Below are positions 1-10,088 of a stretch of 64,000 nucleotides of DNA, piece by piece. The position numbers were made by a program, and so were the translations under genes. The notes beneath the pieces are model-generated. The model saw only the letters and a list, made by a program, of their open reading frames with translations, did no database searches and was not told the DNA's origin. Numbering within the stretch: position 1 is the stretch's first letter; every line of letters starts with the position of its first letter. The stretch is from IMG/VR virus record IMGVR_UViG_3300024312_000003, positions 1 to 64,000 of that record; one strand, given 5' to 3'. This DNA comes from a virus.

Positions 1-303
1 ATCATTCCAAACGGCATAAGACTGAGCGTTGATTATTTCGACGTACAGTTTCTTAAGGTCCCCTAAGGCTCTGTAGATAATCGGATGGATAACTTCTATC
101 TTGATATCGATGTATGAGAATCGATAGTTTCTTTTCTCATCACCCATTCTACCGAAAATTTCAGTAGAAAACAATCCCTCTGGATGAAAGTCAGAAGTAC
201 TACCATCAAAGAAGTCTAATACTTTAACAGGCTTTAGTCCTGTTAATAATTGGTCATTCAGACGCAATAGTGTTACGTTGAAGGGTACTGATGTTTTATT
301 CAT
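1..303 (-). CDS. RNA polymerase beta-prime subunit, N-terminal part (partial)
   Basis: The first 101 residues of a minus-strand gene are visible; it starts at the ATG at 303-301 and runs off the left edge. Residues 42-51 (EGLFSTEIFG) match the conserved beta-prime block DGLFxxRIFG of cellular RNA polymerase, and residues 61-77 (RFSYIDIKIEVIHPIIY) align with the following RMGHIELAxPxxHIW block. The zinc-binding cysteines that lie between these blocks in bacteria are absent, as expected for a minimal phage enzyme. This is therefore a phage-encoded multisubunit polymerase subunit, probably split as in phiKZ. It is head-to-head with the 2119-aa tail protein; phiKZ has virion polymerase gene 180 next to gp181, which suggests the injected virion polymerase. 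Assignment to virion rather than non-virion polymerase is inference. Confidence 0.8.
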   Translation of the reverse strand, partial: MNKTSVPFNVTLLRLNDQLLTGLKPVKVLDFFDGSTSDFHPEGLFSTEIFGRMGDEKRNYRFSYIDIKIEVIHPIIYRALGDLKKLYVEIINAQSYAVWND

Positions 304-382
304 TTTTCATTAACCTTCCATTAGGTACTACACTGAATTTGTTTCAGATATAAAAATACCTTATGAAAAATAGAGGTTTAAC
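304..382. promoter_or_regulatory. divergent promoter region, RNAP beta-prime / tape-measure gene
   Basis: These 79 AT-rich bases separate two divergent start codons, so promoters for both genes are expected here or just inside the genes. A weak ribosome-binding site (TAGAGG) precedes the ATG at 383. I could not identify a conserved phage promoter motif. Confidence 0.3.
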
Positions 383-3300
383 ATGGCAAGTAAAATCAAT
401 TATCAGAGCAAGGGTGATTTCAACCCAAGCACTGATCTAGATTTACCAGATTTTGAATTTGATGTTGAGAAACCTAAGAGCAACGGTGAAGTAGTCACTG
501 GTTTAGGTAAAACTGTAGCTAGAAGTGCGGGTAATGCTATATTTAGCACCAACACTCTAGAACAAATAATCAGACGAGCATTGCCGAAGTCGTATGGCGA
601 AACTTTAGACTATATGTCTGAAGCTTCAAGCAATATCAAGTCGCTATACAATACCGCAGTCAAAGAACTGCGTCCGGCAAACTCACAATTAAAGCAATCG
701 ATCAGAACAATACTCCCCAATTTAAAGGATAAGGTTCCAGGATCAATTGCAGATAGACTTAAAGAGTATTCAAAAGTCGATTCAACTTATTCTTCGGAAC
801 TATCTCCAGAGCAACAGCGCGAGCAAGCACTGATGATAGAGCTTGGCAACATGTTTCAAAGCCAAGCAGAACAAAATCACGAAGGACAAGTTAGAGAAGA
901 TCAAAGAGAACAACTCAGACAAGCTCTCGACCAAGTTAGACATAAGGATAATCTTGGTCAATTAAATGCAATCAGAGTTGGTATTGGTAGATTAACAAGT
1001 TATCAAGACAATGTTCTTGCTAATTACCAAAAGAAGTCTCTGGAACTTCAATACAGACAATACTACGCAACAGCTGAAATACTAAAGACTCTAAAACAGA
1101 CTCAAGTAGAAAACAAAGCTGCTTACGAAGGTATCATTACAAATACTTCTTTACCTGAATTCGTAAAGTTAAGCGCCAGTAAGCGATTCAAAGAAATGGC
1201 CAGAAACCGTTTCATGGAAGCTGGTCAAGATGCCTTATTTGGAAGAACGGATTATATTCGTAAATACATGACGAATATAACAAATTCTCTAAAAGAAAAA
1301 ATAAAACAATATGCCGAAGCCGGCAACGACATGACAGACATGCTTTCCATGGGGACCGACATGGCATCCATGGGTTCTGACATGGGTATGGATTTTAAAG
1401 ACATACTGGCAGAACAAGTCGGCGGATTCATGGGTAATGAATATGTTAATTCAAAAATCCCAGGTATAAGAAAATTAGCAAATAAAAATAAGAGAATAGT
1501 TAGGTTTGGCAACAAGCTGGCTTACGGTATAAATAATGCTCCTCACTTAATTAAAAATAGTCTAAACGACTATGATAAGTTTAAGTGGATGTCTGATGAT
1601 CTTAGAAACTTCCTATTGGAGACAATGCCTAATATTGAAGGCGGTGTCAACATGGATGTGGATAAGGCAACGTCAATGATGGATGTTGGATACACCAGCA
1701 AGGGCGTCAATAAGTCATTAACAGAAGTAATTCCTGGTCTGCTTTCCAGAATACATAGAGAGATGTATATTCTCAGAACTGGCAATGAGAATGTCGGTCT
1801 CTTAGCTTATGATTTTGAGAAAAATAAATTTGCTGATTCTAAACAATTAGCAAAAGACATTCGCAGATCAATGGTTTCTTCAGATGAGCGCAAAACAATA
1901 TCTGATAAAACAAATAAATTAGTTAGATTCTTAGGAAAAGCCGGTGGTGGTAATTTATCTGATAGTCAAAAGAAATTATTGTCGGATAAATTAATAGAAA
2001 TGAGCTTCCGCAGAAGAGATACTGACTTCAGTGCACTAGGAATGAAGTCAAGTACTTGGGGCGGCGGAGAGGATGCTAAACAACTTAACAATTTGTTTAG
2101 GAATCTGTTTGGATACGACGGTGTTGATGAGATGAATAATCCCATCTTCAAGAATAAAGATATTCAAGCAAAAGCTCAAAACATGATCACTCAGTCAATC
2201 CAAGACTTGACTGGACACCTTAGAGATCCTAGAGCTAGAATTCAGAACATGGTTAATCTAGGCCAGTACGATGTTCTGAGAGAAGCTGGTTTGTTAAATG
2301 ACGCTAATGAACTTGATAGAAATGCTCTTTATCAAGAAATGCTTGGAGAATACGAAACCGTTCAAACTCCAACTGGTGAACGTCGTCGTAGAAGAAGACT
2401 GAATATCAAAAATGATAACAGACAGTTCACAACCTACAACCAATCAATTGGTTCTCAAGCTAACTCAACAGAGTCTGAAAGTGTAAGTGTCAATAGAGGA
2501 ATGGAAGAGTTGACCGAATCCATAAAGTCAACAAGCATTGTTCCTCAAGCCAATCAAATGGCTGCCTCTTTATTGAGAATAGAGCAAGCTATCAATGAGA
2601 GCATATTGATTCAAGCTAGTAAATTAAGCGATAAAGAATTAGACGGGCTGTCTGCTGAGAGTCGTAAACGAAAAGGCTGGTGGAATAAGACTTTAGGGGA
2701 AGCTACTAAAGATACATTTTCTGGAGTCTTTAATTTTGGTGGTAGTTTATTTAAACACGCTAAAACAGTTAGTAAGCGGTTAGAAACCATTTTAGGTAGA
2801 TCCGCTTCTGCCGGATTCAATGTCGGTAAGAAGACATTCCAAATGGGTGCAGGTATACTCGATAAGTTCTTAGGTGATGTTTATGTTGGTGATGAGAAAT
2901 CTCCAAGACTCACTAAAGCAGCTTTAAAAGCAGGCGAGTACATTGATCAAAAGACAGGTAAAATCATAAAGTCCTTTAAAGACATTACTGGTACTGTTAT
3001 TGATAAGACTGGTTCTGTTTTGCTTGATGCATCTGAAATTGAGAACTCATTTGTAAAAGGCAATAAATTAAGAGCCTTAGGAAGTTTAGTTGGTAATGTC
3101 GGTAAGTTTGCTTTTGGTGAACTTGGATCAAGTTTAGGAAGAGCCGCCAAGATTGGATCAATTGCATTTTCTAAATTTAAATCAGGTTCGGCATCAATTG
3201 CTAAGATGATCATTCCTGTTAAGGATATTTATCTTAAAGGTGAAATCGATAAGGACCCGATACTGTTTAGATGGAAGATGATAAAAGGTTATTACTTTTC

Positions 3301-6300
3301 CAAAAAGACAGGTAAAGTAATACGACATCAAAATGACATAGATGGCCCAGTCATCGAAATGAAGGATGGAGTAGAAACAGTCGTTCTCACTGAAGAGATG
3401 ATCAATCAAGGACTTGTTGACTCCATGGGTAAAGAGATTAGATCTCTTTACATGAATGCCGTTGGTAGACTTGCTAAAATGGGTTTTGCGGCTGGTAAAA
3501 CAATCTTGAGTAAAGCTGTTAAACTCGCAAAGGGAATTGGTGAAAACCTGACAGCTGGAGCTAGTTCTTTATTAAAAGGACTTGGTAGTATATTTGGCGG
3601 ATTTACTTTCATGGGAAAGAAAAACTATGAAGTAAATAAATCAGCTCTTGATGTCCAAAAAGCAATACTCAAACTCTTGCAAGAAAGATTACCAGGTAGA
3701 AAGAAAGTATTTGGAGATCTTGACGGAGATGGTATCCGTGAAGGAAGTTACGAAGATCTTCAAAGAAAGAAATCCAAAGCACAGCAAGCCAAAGAATCCC
3801 TTTCTTCAAAAATGGGATCCGCATCAGGTCTTAACATAGCCGGTATGTTTGGTGGATTAACTGGAGCATTTAGCGGCATAAAGAACATGTTCTCAAAATC
3901 ACCAAAAGAAAAAGAATCAGACGATTCATTAGGCGTTGGTGATATTGCTGCTGGAGTTGCTGGTGGTTCAGTAGGCGGTGGTATTCTTGGTAAGTTTCGA
4001 GGGAAACTGGCTTCTGGAGCTAAGTTACTTGGTAAGGGTGCTTTAGGAATTGGCAGGCTAGGACTATCAGCATTGGGTATGACTGGAGGTGCTGGACTTA
4101 GTGCTGTTACTGCTGGTGCTGGTTTACTAGCGCGTGGTGGGGCTGCTGCACTGGGTTTGATTAGCTGGCCAGTTGCGCTGACTGCTCTTGGTCTTACTGC
4201 AGCCTACTATGGCTATAAGCAGTATAAGAAAAAGAGAATAGACACACTGTCTGCTGTTAGATTTGCACAATACGGTTTTGATGCTTCTGAAGAAGAAGCT
4301 TTGCAGGCTGTCTTTGGTTTAGAAGATGGATTGCAAAAGCATGTAGAGATTAATGCTGGTAAAGGAAAAATCAACGAAGATAAAGTTGATTTTGAAGAAT
4401 TGATTTCTGCCTTTGGTGTTAGTCTGGATGATAAGAAAGCATACTCTAAGTGGAAGGCTTGGTACGAAGCAAGATTCAAACCGGTTTTCTTAGGCCACAT
4501 GGCTGTTTTAAGAACTAGTTATCCTGGAGTCGATATTGATTCTGTGGATTCAAAATTAGATTCGCAGAGTAAGCTTAAATATCTAGACGCAACACAACTT
4601 CTTGGTGTGGATTATGGATTTGTCGTGTCTCCATTTGCTGGAGCCAGGGTCCTCAAGATATCTGTTCAAGGAGTAAAGGGTGCGATAGAAATAGCCAGGG
4701 CAAAACTGCAAAAAGAAATAAAAGACAAAGCGGACTATAAGCCTGGTTTATTAGAAACGAAAGCTAGAGAACTCACAGCAGGTGCCCTTAGTGCAGTTGG
4801 CATGAAGAGTGCAGCCGATAAAATAATGGAGCCTTTATTAAAGAAAGATAAAGATGATTCTGTTGTTAAGGCCGTTAAGCAAAGTATCGAAGCTTCGTCC
4901 AGTGTTAGTGCCAACTATATACAAATAACCAAAGATAGACTAAGTGCCTTACAAGCTATCAGGTTTAAGCTCTACGGTTTGACCGAGATGAAGAGAGAGC
5001 AAGTTAAAGCACTCATGGATCTGGAAGTATCCGTATTTCCTCTGATTAGTTTTAACGATAAGAGTGCCGAGTTTACCGGAAACGGAGTTCAAGTACTTGA
5101 TGCTGTTAAATCCAACTTCGGTATATCTGGATATTCTAGCCCTAGAGGCTACAAGTGGATGAGTTGGTTCCGAAAGAGATTCCTGCCTGTCTACTTGAAT
5201 TATCTGCAAGCCATGAAGCTGGCTACTGGTAAGACCACTCAAGGTGACGGTGAAGCGATAATTAAACCGGACCAACAAATAAGCGTGGCTAACGCCATGA
5301 AGTCCAGCGTCAGTCCAGACGGTGTAAGTGTTTGGGAAGTGCTGGATTCTCCGTGGGAAGATTTGATTGTAAATACCAGTCCGGAGAGCGTTGATCTTAA
5401 CATGAAAGCCTTGGTGGAAGTAAGCAAGGCCCAGGTGTTAGGTCAAGTTTCCAAAACAGCAAACGAGCAAGAAAAGAAGATAGCTGCTTATAAAGCAGCC
5501 AATCCTCCAAAACCAACAGGTAACATTGTTAAAGACACTTACAACAGTGCAGTTAACAGATTTACAAATAACACCCCATATAAGTCAATTGATTCAAGTG
5601 GTAGAGGTGTTAATGCTGTTGGAGATTTTGGCTCAGGAGTTACTATTCAGCATCCCGGAAAGGGAACCGGTGGTGATATAAATAAGATATCAATGCCTGC
5701 TGGTAGCGGTTACGATAACCTGAAGAATACAATTGCTGAAGTGGCTAAGATGGTTGGTGTGGACAATAATCTATTGACCGCGATGACTGCAATTGAGTCC
5801 GGTTTTAAGATAGACGCTAGACCGATTGATAAATCTGGCAGGTTGCTATCAAGCGCCGTTGGTTTACTTCAGATCATCGATGGTACTTGGAATAAGTTGA
5901 TCGAAAAGTATGGTGCTAAGTACGGTATTGCTCCAGGTACTCCAAAAACAGATCCTAGAGCAAACTTACTACTTGGGGCCGAGTACATTCGTGAAAATGT
6001 TGAGTTCCTAAAAGGCAAAGTAGGAAGAGCTTTAACCAATACTGATGTTTATCTTGCTCACTTCTTGGGCCCGGGTGGTGCTGCTAAATTTCTTAAAGCA
6101 GATCCGTCAGCAGTGGCTTCTCAGATACTTCCAGATGCCGCTAAATCAAATCCTTCAGTTTTCTTTGATAAAGAAACCGGAAGACCATTTACGGTAAGTG
6201 AGATATATTCCACATTCACCAATAAACTCAGCAATAGACTCTCTAAGCTGGGAATAAGTGTTCAAACTCAGACTGCTTCTTTGAAAGCGCCTAATTCAGG

Positions 6301-6742
6301 ATTGTCTGAAGTTAAACAAACTGTTGTTGGTGAAATAGCTATTCCGACTCCAAAGGTCGCTGCAGTAGCGGCCGTTAATCCGGTTGTTAGTGGATATGGT
6401 TCTAACGTAGCTTCGGTTCAAAATCAAACCAAACCTACAGTGCCTTCTGTCAATCAGTCTTTCGCTGGTTTTGACAGATCACCATCGCCTTCTTCACGAG
6501 AGATAGAGCAGCAAGTCATTGCAAATAAATCTATCATGAATGACAGAATGGATAGAGTCAGTAAGACTCTTGAATCGTCTCTTGCTGTACAAACAGAAAT
6601 AAGAGATGCCGTGCTTAAGATTCTTCCACAAATCCTTATGAGAGATAAGAGCACATCTCAATCAGTTTCAAATAATGCTTCTCCAACAACTACTACAAAA
6701 GAAGCAACGAAACCTATTGTTAGCATGAGAAGATCAAACTAA
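383..6742 (+). CDS. giant tail tape-measure-like protein with lytic transglycosylase domain
   Basis: A 2119-aa protein. Residues about 1775-1900 form an SLT-type lytic transglycosylase domain: the catalytic glutamate is E1805 in the segment AMTAIESGFK, followed by SAVGLLQIIDGTW and a late AHFLGPGGA motif. The N-terminal 800 residues are mostly helical and charged. Residues about 1180-1290 are Gly/Ala-rich and hydrophobic, ending in a membrane-like segment, as in tape-measure proteins that enter the cell envelope. The likely role is to set tail length and open the peptidoglycan during DNA injection. phiKZ gp181 is a comparable giant tail protein beside virion polymerase genes. The start has a TAGAGG ribosome-binding site. 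Tape-measure function is inferred from size and composition; the transglycosylase domain is seen directly. Confidence 0.8.
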   Translation: MASKINYQSKGDFNPSTDLDLPDFEFDVEKPKSNGEVVTGLGKTVARSAGNAIFSTNTLEQIIRRALPKSYGETLDYMSEASSNIKSLYNTAVKELRPANSQLKQSIRTILPNLKDKVPGSIADRLKEYSKVDSTYSSELSPEQQREQALMIELGNMFQSQAEQNHEGQVREDQREQLRQALDQVRHKDNLGQLNAIRVGIGRLTSYQDNVLANYQKKSLELQYRQYYATAEILKTLKQTQVENKAAYEGIITNTSLPEFVKLSASKRFKEMARNRFMEAGQDALFGRTDYIRKYMTNITNSLKEKIKQYAEAGNDMTDMLSMGTDMASMGSDMGMDFKDILAEQVGGFMGNEYVNSKIPGIRKLANKNKRIVRFGNKLAYGINNAPHLIKNSLNDYDKFKWMSDDLRNFLLETMPNIEGGVNMDVDKATSMMDVGYTSKGVNKSLTEVIPGLLSRIHREMYILRTGNENVGLLAYDFEKNKFADSKQLAKDIRRSMVSSDERKTISDKTNKLVRFLGKAGGGNLSDSQKKLLSDKLIEMSFRRRDTDFSALGMKSSTWGGGEDAKQLNNLFRNLFGYDGVDEMNNPIFKNKDIQAKAQNMITQSIQDLTGHLRDPRARIQNMVNLGQYDVLREAGLLNDANELDRNALYQEMLGEYETVQTPTGERRRRRRLNIKNDNRQFTTYNQSIGSQANSTESESVSVNRGMEELTESIKSTSIVPQANQMAASLLRIEQAINESILIQASKLSDKELDGLSAESRKRKGWWNKTLGEATKDTFSGVFNFGGSLFKHAKTVSKRLETILGRSASAGFNVGKKTFQMGAGILDKFLGDVYVGDEKSPRLTKAALKAGEYIDQKTGKIIKSFKDITGTVIDKTGSVLLDASEIENSFVKGNKLRALGSLVGNVGKFAFGELGSSLGRAAKIGSIAFSKFKSGSASIAKMIIPVKDIYLKGEIDKDPILFRWKMIKGYYFSKKTGKVIRHQNDIDGPVIEMKDGVETVVLTEEMINQGLVDSMGKEIRSLYMNAVGRLAKMGFAAGKTILSKAVKLAKGIGENLTAGASSLLKGLGSIFGGFTFMGKKNYEVNKSALDVQKAILKLLQERLPGRKKVFGDLDGDGIREGSYEDLQRKKSKAQQAKESLSSKMGSASGLNIAGMFGGLTGAFSGIKNMFSKSPKEKESDDSLGVGDIAAGVAGGSVGGGILGKFRGKLASGAKLLGKGALGIGRLGLSALGMTGGAGLSAVTAGAGLLARGGAAALGLISWPVALTALGLTAAYYGYKQYKKKRIDTLSAVRFAQYGFDASEEEALQAVFGLEDGLQKHVEINAGKGKINEDKVDFEELISAFGVSLDDKKAYSKWKAWYEARFKPVFLGHMAVLRTSYPGVDIDSVDSKLDSQSKLKYLDATQLLGVDYGFVVSPFAGARVLKISVQGVKGAIEIARAKLQKEIKDKADYKPGLLETKARELTAGALSAVGMKSAADKIMEPLLKKDKDDSVVKAVKQSIEASSSVSANYIQITKDRLSALQAIRFKLYGLTEMKREQVKALMDLEVSVFPLISFNDKSAEFTGNGVQVLDAVKSNFGISGYSSPRGYKWMSWFRKRFLPVYLNYLQAMKLATGKTTQGDGEAIIKPDQQISVANAMKSSVSPDGVSVWEVLDSPWEDLIVNTSPESVDLNMKALVEVSKAQVLGQVSKTANEQEKKIAAYKAANPPKPTGNIVKDTYNSAVNRFTNNTPYKSIDSSGRGVNAVGDFGSGVTIQHPGKGTGGDINKISMPAGSGYDNLKNTIAEVAKMVGVDNNLLTAMTAIESGFKIDARPIDKSGRLLSSAVGLLQIIDGTWNKLIEKYGAKYGIAPGTPKTDPRANLLLGAEYIRENVEFLKGKVGRALTNTDVYLAHFLGPGGAAKFLKADPSAVASQILPDAAKSNPSVFFDKETGRPFTVSEIYSTFTNKLSNRLSKLGISVQTQTASLKAPNSGLSEVKQTVVGEIAIPTPKVAAVAAVNPVVSGYGSNVASVQNQTKPTVPSVNQSFAGFDRSPSPSSREIEQQVIANKSIMNDRMDRVSKTLESSLAVQTEIRDAVLKILPQILMRDKSTSQSVSNNASPTTTTKEATKPIVSMRRSN

Positions 6743-6743
6743 A

Positions 6744-6776
6744 AAATGCGGGGAGGTTATCCTCCCTGCATTTATC
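6744..6776 (+). terminator. hairpin terminator after tape-measure gene
   Basis: Stem of 13 pairs (AAATGCGGGGAGG pairing with CCTCCCTGCATTT, one G-U pair) with loop TTAT, directly after the stop codon. The next gene's ribosome-binding site follows within a few bases, so termination may be partial, or the hairpin may mark an mRNA end. Confidence 0.7.
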
Positions 6777-6791
6777 TTGCAAGGAAATAAA

Positions 6792-8732
6792 ATGGCTATC
6801 GATACTCAACTTCAGAGTAGAAAAATAAGAGACAGAGATTGGGTAAGACAATCTTTTTTAGTAGGTAGCGTAAACAATGACGGAGTCGCCACCTCTAATT
6901 TACAAGACATAGATAAGAAGAATAGATTTTTCAGCACTGCTTCTTTTAAATTTGTAGACACAACGCCTGGCGGTAATTTAGCAATAAATCCACCACCACA
7001 ATACTGTCGCAATGCCGACATAAAAAAGAAATCCATACTTGTTACCGCAAAGCCTCTAGGAAGGTACTATAGCGAGGCTATAGACGACAATAGTCGATTG
7101 ATAAGTATGCGTATGGGAGTGGCTGATTTTAATTCACTGACGACGTTTTGGACAGGTTTCTATAATTCAGAAATGGGAACCTTAGCAAGAACGGGGCGTC
7201 CTCGCGGTTTTGCTTTTACTGTTGGTCAAGCAATTGGTTTTATTGTACCGATGTTAAGTCTTCCATTATTAGCTTTGAATTTAGCTGGTAATATTTATCG
7301 TTTCTTAACTAGTTCGCCTTCTTCAAGATTTTATTATCACAGACCAACCATGCATTTGTATTGGACTGCTGTTAATACAATCTTAAATAACATTGCTGTT
7401 AATAAGGGTGTTATACCTCGAGTATTTGATGACGAGGCTAAAAAGAAGCTGGATAACACGTATTTGTTTAGTAAAGCAGATTATGAAAGATTTGCAAAAC
7501 AAATGCCTGATTTGTTTCTAGATTCAGGCGGTATCTCAGCGTACGCAATAGCTACAAAAGCAATGCGCAATTCTCTTAGAGTCCAGCAAAAGTTCAAAAG
7601 AATGATTGAGGATCAAGGAGAGTCGGTTAACATGGTGGAGCTGCTTGATAAAATAGAGAAAGAAGGTATTCAGCTCGACAATACAAAGTACATGGGTAAC
7701 TATAAAGATTTCATTGATCGATGGATGAAGAGTGAATCAAGAGTAAGTAGTGATCCCAAAATTGATGATAAAAGACAAGGTCAGCCAATAACTGAAGAAG
7801 AAGCACCGTCTTGGAAAGATTATCTAGACGCTGCCTTGAGTGACGGTGCTGAATTTGCAACTTTCCGAGTCGACGCTGATGGATCTATAAGCGAGTCTTT
7901 TAGTAATCAAACTGGACAGCCTGAGATTGCTGGTAAATTCAACAGCACGTCATCTAGCAGTAGAATGACTACTTTTTCTTTGTCGGGTGGTAATTTAGGA
8001 GATGGTCCTATAGCTAGTATAGCTGAAACCGTGATGGGTGCCACTAAAGACTTCATTGCTGGTCTAGCTGATGGGGTTTCAGCATCAGGTCTTGCAAGCT
8101 TAGCGGGTGGGGCTTTTGTAGACATCCCCAATGTTTGGACTGGGTCAACAGCTCAATTACCTAGAATGAATTACACGATGTCGCTGACATCGCCTTACGG
8201 TAATAAGTTGTCTCAATTATTTAACATATACTTACCACTATCAATGATATTGGCTGCAGCACTACCATTATCAACTGGTAGATCTTCATATACCAGTCCT
8301 TTCTTAATTGAGCTTTATGACAGAGGTAGAGCACAAACAAGACTAGGTATAGTCGACTCTCTATCCATAACGAGAGGTACCGCTAACCTCCCATTTGATA
8401 ACAGCGGTAATGCCATGGCAATCGATGTATCGTTTTCAGTGATCGATTTATCGACAGTTGTACACATGCCAATTACAAGAGGATTTACTTTAACAAGTCC
8501 TATTGAGAGCATTTTTGCTGACGATACTTCATTTACTGATTACATGGCTATTTTAGGTGGATTAAGTATTCAGGAACAAATATACGCCACTGATAGATTT
8601 AAGATAGCGTTGACAAAGCAACTGGCTTCTATGAGAACATGGACTTCTGTTGCCAATGCAACCATCTGGCTTAATACCACAGTACCTGGTAAATTACTAA
8701 GCACCTTTTACGCAGGTCTTAATAATAGATGA
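6792..8732 (+). CDS. virion structural protein, 646 aa
   Basis: Start chosen at ATG 6792 (MAIDTQLQSR), which has an AAGGA ribosome-binding site; an in-frame TTG 15 bases upstream is less likely. Residues about 145-180 hold hydrophobic segments (GFIVPMLSLPLLALNLAG). A Ser/Gly-rich middle is followed by a beta-rich C-terminal part. It follows the tape-measure gene on the same strand, and phiKZ has structural genes beside gp181, so a tail or baseplate role is inferred. No family was recognised from motifs. Confidence 0.65.
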   Translation: MAIDTQLQSRKIRDRDWVRQSFLVGSVNNDGVATSNLQDIDKKNRFFSTASFKFVDTTPGGNLAINPPPQYCRNADIKKKSILVTAKPLGRYYSEAIDDNSRLISMRMGVADFNSLTTFWTGFYNSEMGTLARTGRPRGFAFTVGQAIGFIVPMLSLPLLALNLAGNIYRFLTSSPSSRFYYHRPTMHLYWTAVNTILNNIAVNKGVIPRVFDDEAKKKLDNTYLFSKADYERFAKQMPDLFLDSGGISAYAIATKAMRNSLRVQQKFKRMIEDQGESVNMVELLDKIEKEGIQLDNTKYMGNYKDFIDRWMKSESRVSSDPKIDDKRQGQPITEEEAPSWKDYLDAALSDGAEFATFRVDADGSISESFSNQTGQPEIAGKFNSTSSSSRMTTFSLSGGNLGDGPIASIAETVMGATKDFIAGLADGVSASGLASLAGGAFVDIPNVWTGSTAQLPRMNYTMSLTSPYGNKLSQLFNIYLPLSMILAAALPLSTGRSSYTSPFLIELYDRGRAQTRLGIVDSLSITRGTANLPFDNSGNAMAIDVSFSVIDLSTVVHMPITRGFTLTSPIESIFADDTSFTDYMAILGGLSIQEQIYATDRFKIALTKQLASMRTWTSVANATIWLNTTVPGKLLSTFYAGLNNR

Positions 8733-8733
8733 C

Positions 8734-8765
8734 GGCATAAAGAGGGGAATTCCCCTCTTTATGCC
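8734..8765. terminator. bidirectional terminator palindrome, copy 1
   Basis: A perfect 32-bp palindrome with half-site GGCATAAAGAGGGGAA and an EcoRI sequence at its centre, filling the space between the convergent stop codons at 8732 and 8766. As RNA it gives a GC-rich stem with an outer A/U section, so it can act on both strands. It is identical to copies at 23524 and 27118. Confidence 0.85.
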
Positions 8766-9893
8766 TTAAAGATTGTTTGCGAGATTGACAAGAAGTTTCT
8801 CACCTATTTTTGCAAGCAATCTCGGATCTGCTGTTTTCTTCTTAACTGGAGGATTATAGGCATTAGCCATTCTGGCTCTTATCCCTACAGCTGGGAAAAA
8901 CCTAGCGATTTCAGCTTCTACAGTCGTTTGATTTCCGTAATGTAGAATGAGTGCGTAGTTTTTTCTTCTATCAAAATCAGATTCGGACTTTATACCGCGA
9001 AGAATAATGTCTTTAAAAGCCTGACTGCTTTTCTGCAATTTTACAATCGACATTCCTGTTATTTCATTACCTGGAACGTATCCGTTTTTATGCACATGCA
9101 CGTCCCAGTTTGAATTTGCAGCAGACAATATTCCTAAGACTGCATGATAGTCTACATTCTGATCAAAAATATCAGTTAACTTCTTATAACCAAACGCACC
9201 TGCTAAATCTTGAGCAAAGTTAGGATATATGAAATCTAGTGATTTACCTAATTGCCCGTTAGCAAATGTAGATAATGAAGTTAGATCACTATTTTTGATC
9301 ATGTCTGGGAATGAATTTTTGAGAACTCTATTTAGAATTCTGCCAGACATTCCGTTTGTCAATTGTGGTAGTAAACCATTGAGTCCTAGAGAATATGCTT
9401 CTCTAGCTATACCGCTTACAAGACCAGCAACGGCGTCCTCATCGACAATTTCGTAAAGAGGAGATTTAACGTAATCGTTAACGAATTTACCAACTGCATT
9501 TAATCCAGGTATATCAGCGTCTTTAACATACTGGACAATGCCGTTTATCTTAACTCCAACTTCACCAAAATCCTCAAAGCTAGATATTACCTTTTCTTTT
9601 GCATCTTTGCTAAGATCTCTGAAAGAACTGGTAATGCTTTTAGAAGAAGTGACAAGTCTTAAAGCAAGAGCGTCTTTATCGACAGTAACTCCAGTCTTTG
9701 TTACAGACAAGAGCTTTCCAACTTCAGCATTTTGAATACCAGACAATAACGTTTTAACGTCAAGTCCTGCTTTACTACTGATTTCTTGAATACTGGTTAT
9801 TACTTTTTTACTGTCGACTTTATAGATGTCAGCCGCAGCTAACTGATCTCTTGGACCAGTGCTAAATATTGGTTGTACTAAAGGTTGTGACAT
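8766..9893 (-). CDS. putative virion structural protein, 375 aa
   Basis: Starts at ATG 9893 (MSQPLVQPIF). The N-terminal two thirds look helical and amphipathic; the C-terminal part (about 250-350) has mixed alpha/beta character, including VHVHKNGYVPGNEITG and a positively charged tail (PPVKKKTADPR). No membrane segment or catalytic motif is evident. It converges on the tape-measure and structural pair, which suggests but does not prove a tail or baseplate role. Function unknown. Confidence 0.6.
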   Translation of the reverse strand: MSQPLVQPIFSTGPRDQLAAADIYKVDSKKVITSIQEISSKAGLDVKTLLSGIQNAEVGKLLSVTKTGVTVDKDALALRLVTSSKSITSSFRDLSKDAKEKVISSFEDFGEVGVKINGIVQYVKDADIPGLNAVGKFVNDYVKSPLYEIVDEDAVAGLVSGIAREAYSLGLNGLLPQLTNGMSGRILNRVLKNSFPDMIKNSDLTSLSTFANGQLGKSLDFIYPNFAQDLAGAFGYKKLTDIFDQNVDYHAVLGILSAANSNWDVHVHKNGYVPGNEITGMSIVKLQKSSQAFKDIILRGIKSESDFDRRKNYALILHYGNQTTVEAEIARFFPAVGIRARMANAYNPPVKKKTADPRLLAKIGEKLLVNLANNL

Positions 9894-9914
9894 TTTTAGT
9901 CCCGATTAACTTTA

Positions 9915-10088
9915 CTACATCATATCGTTCGAATCCGGATTAAGAACTTTATGCAGTATAATCAGAAACATTAAACAAACATCAGCAATTATTTTAACCA
10001 AGAACAAACTACCAATAATAGTAATAATCGAAATCCCAATTGCTAAATTGATACATGCTCTCAGAATATCAGTTATCAGATTAAACAA
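9915..10088 (-). CDS. small two-helix membrane protein, 57 aa, TTG start
   Basis: A short open frame in a gap that otherwise looks empty. It starts at TTG 10088, overlaps the last codons of the upstream gene, and has AGGG eight bases upstream of the start. The protein has two long hydrophobic stretches, residues 13-33 and about 36-48, and the polar tail HKVLNPDSNDMM. The size and topology fit a small phage inner-membrane protein, possibly holin-like. There is no in-frame ATG near the beginning, so the start is uncertain; the translational overlap is the main support. Confidence 0.5.
   Translation of the reverse strand: MFNLITDILRACINLAIGISIITIIGSLFLVKIIADVCLMFLIILHKVLNPDSNDMM

Noticed and set aside
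1369-1400. Repeated Met-Gly-Ser/Thr-Asp segment (TDMASMGSDMGMD) in the tail protein as a special motif
   Set aside because: It is a short low-complexity coding stretch in an otherwise normal protein; no evidence for a tandem DNA repeat system.
3640-3840. Alternate-frame peptide (63 codons, plus) inside the tape-measure gene as a separate gene
   Set aside because: Lysine-rich frame internal to a well-supported gene, without its own ribosome-binding site.
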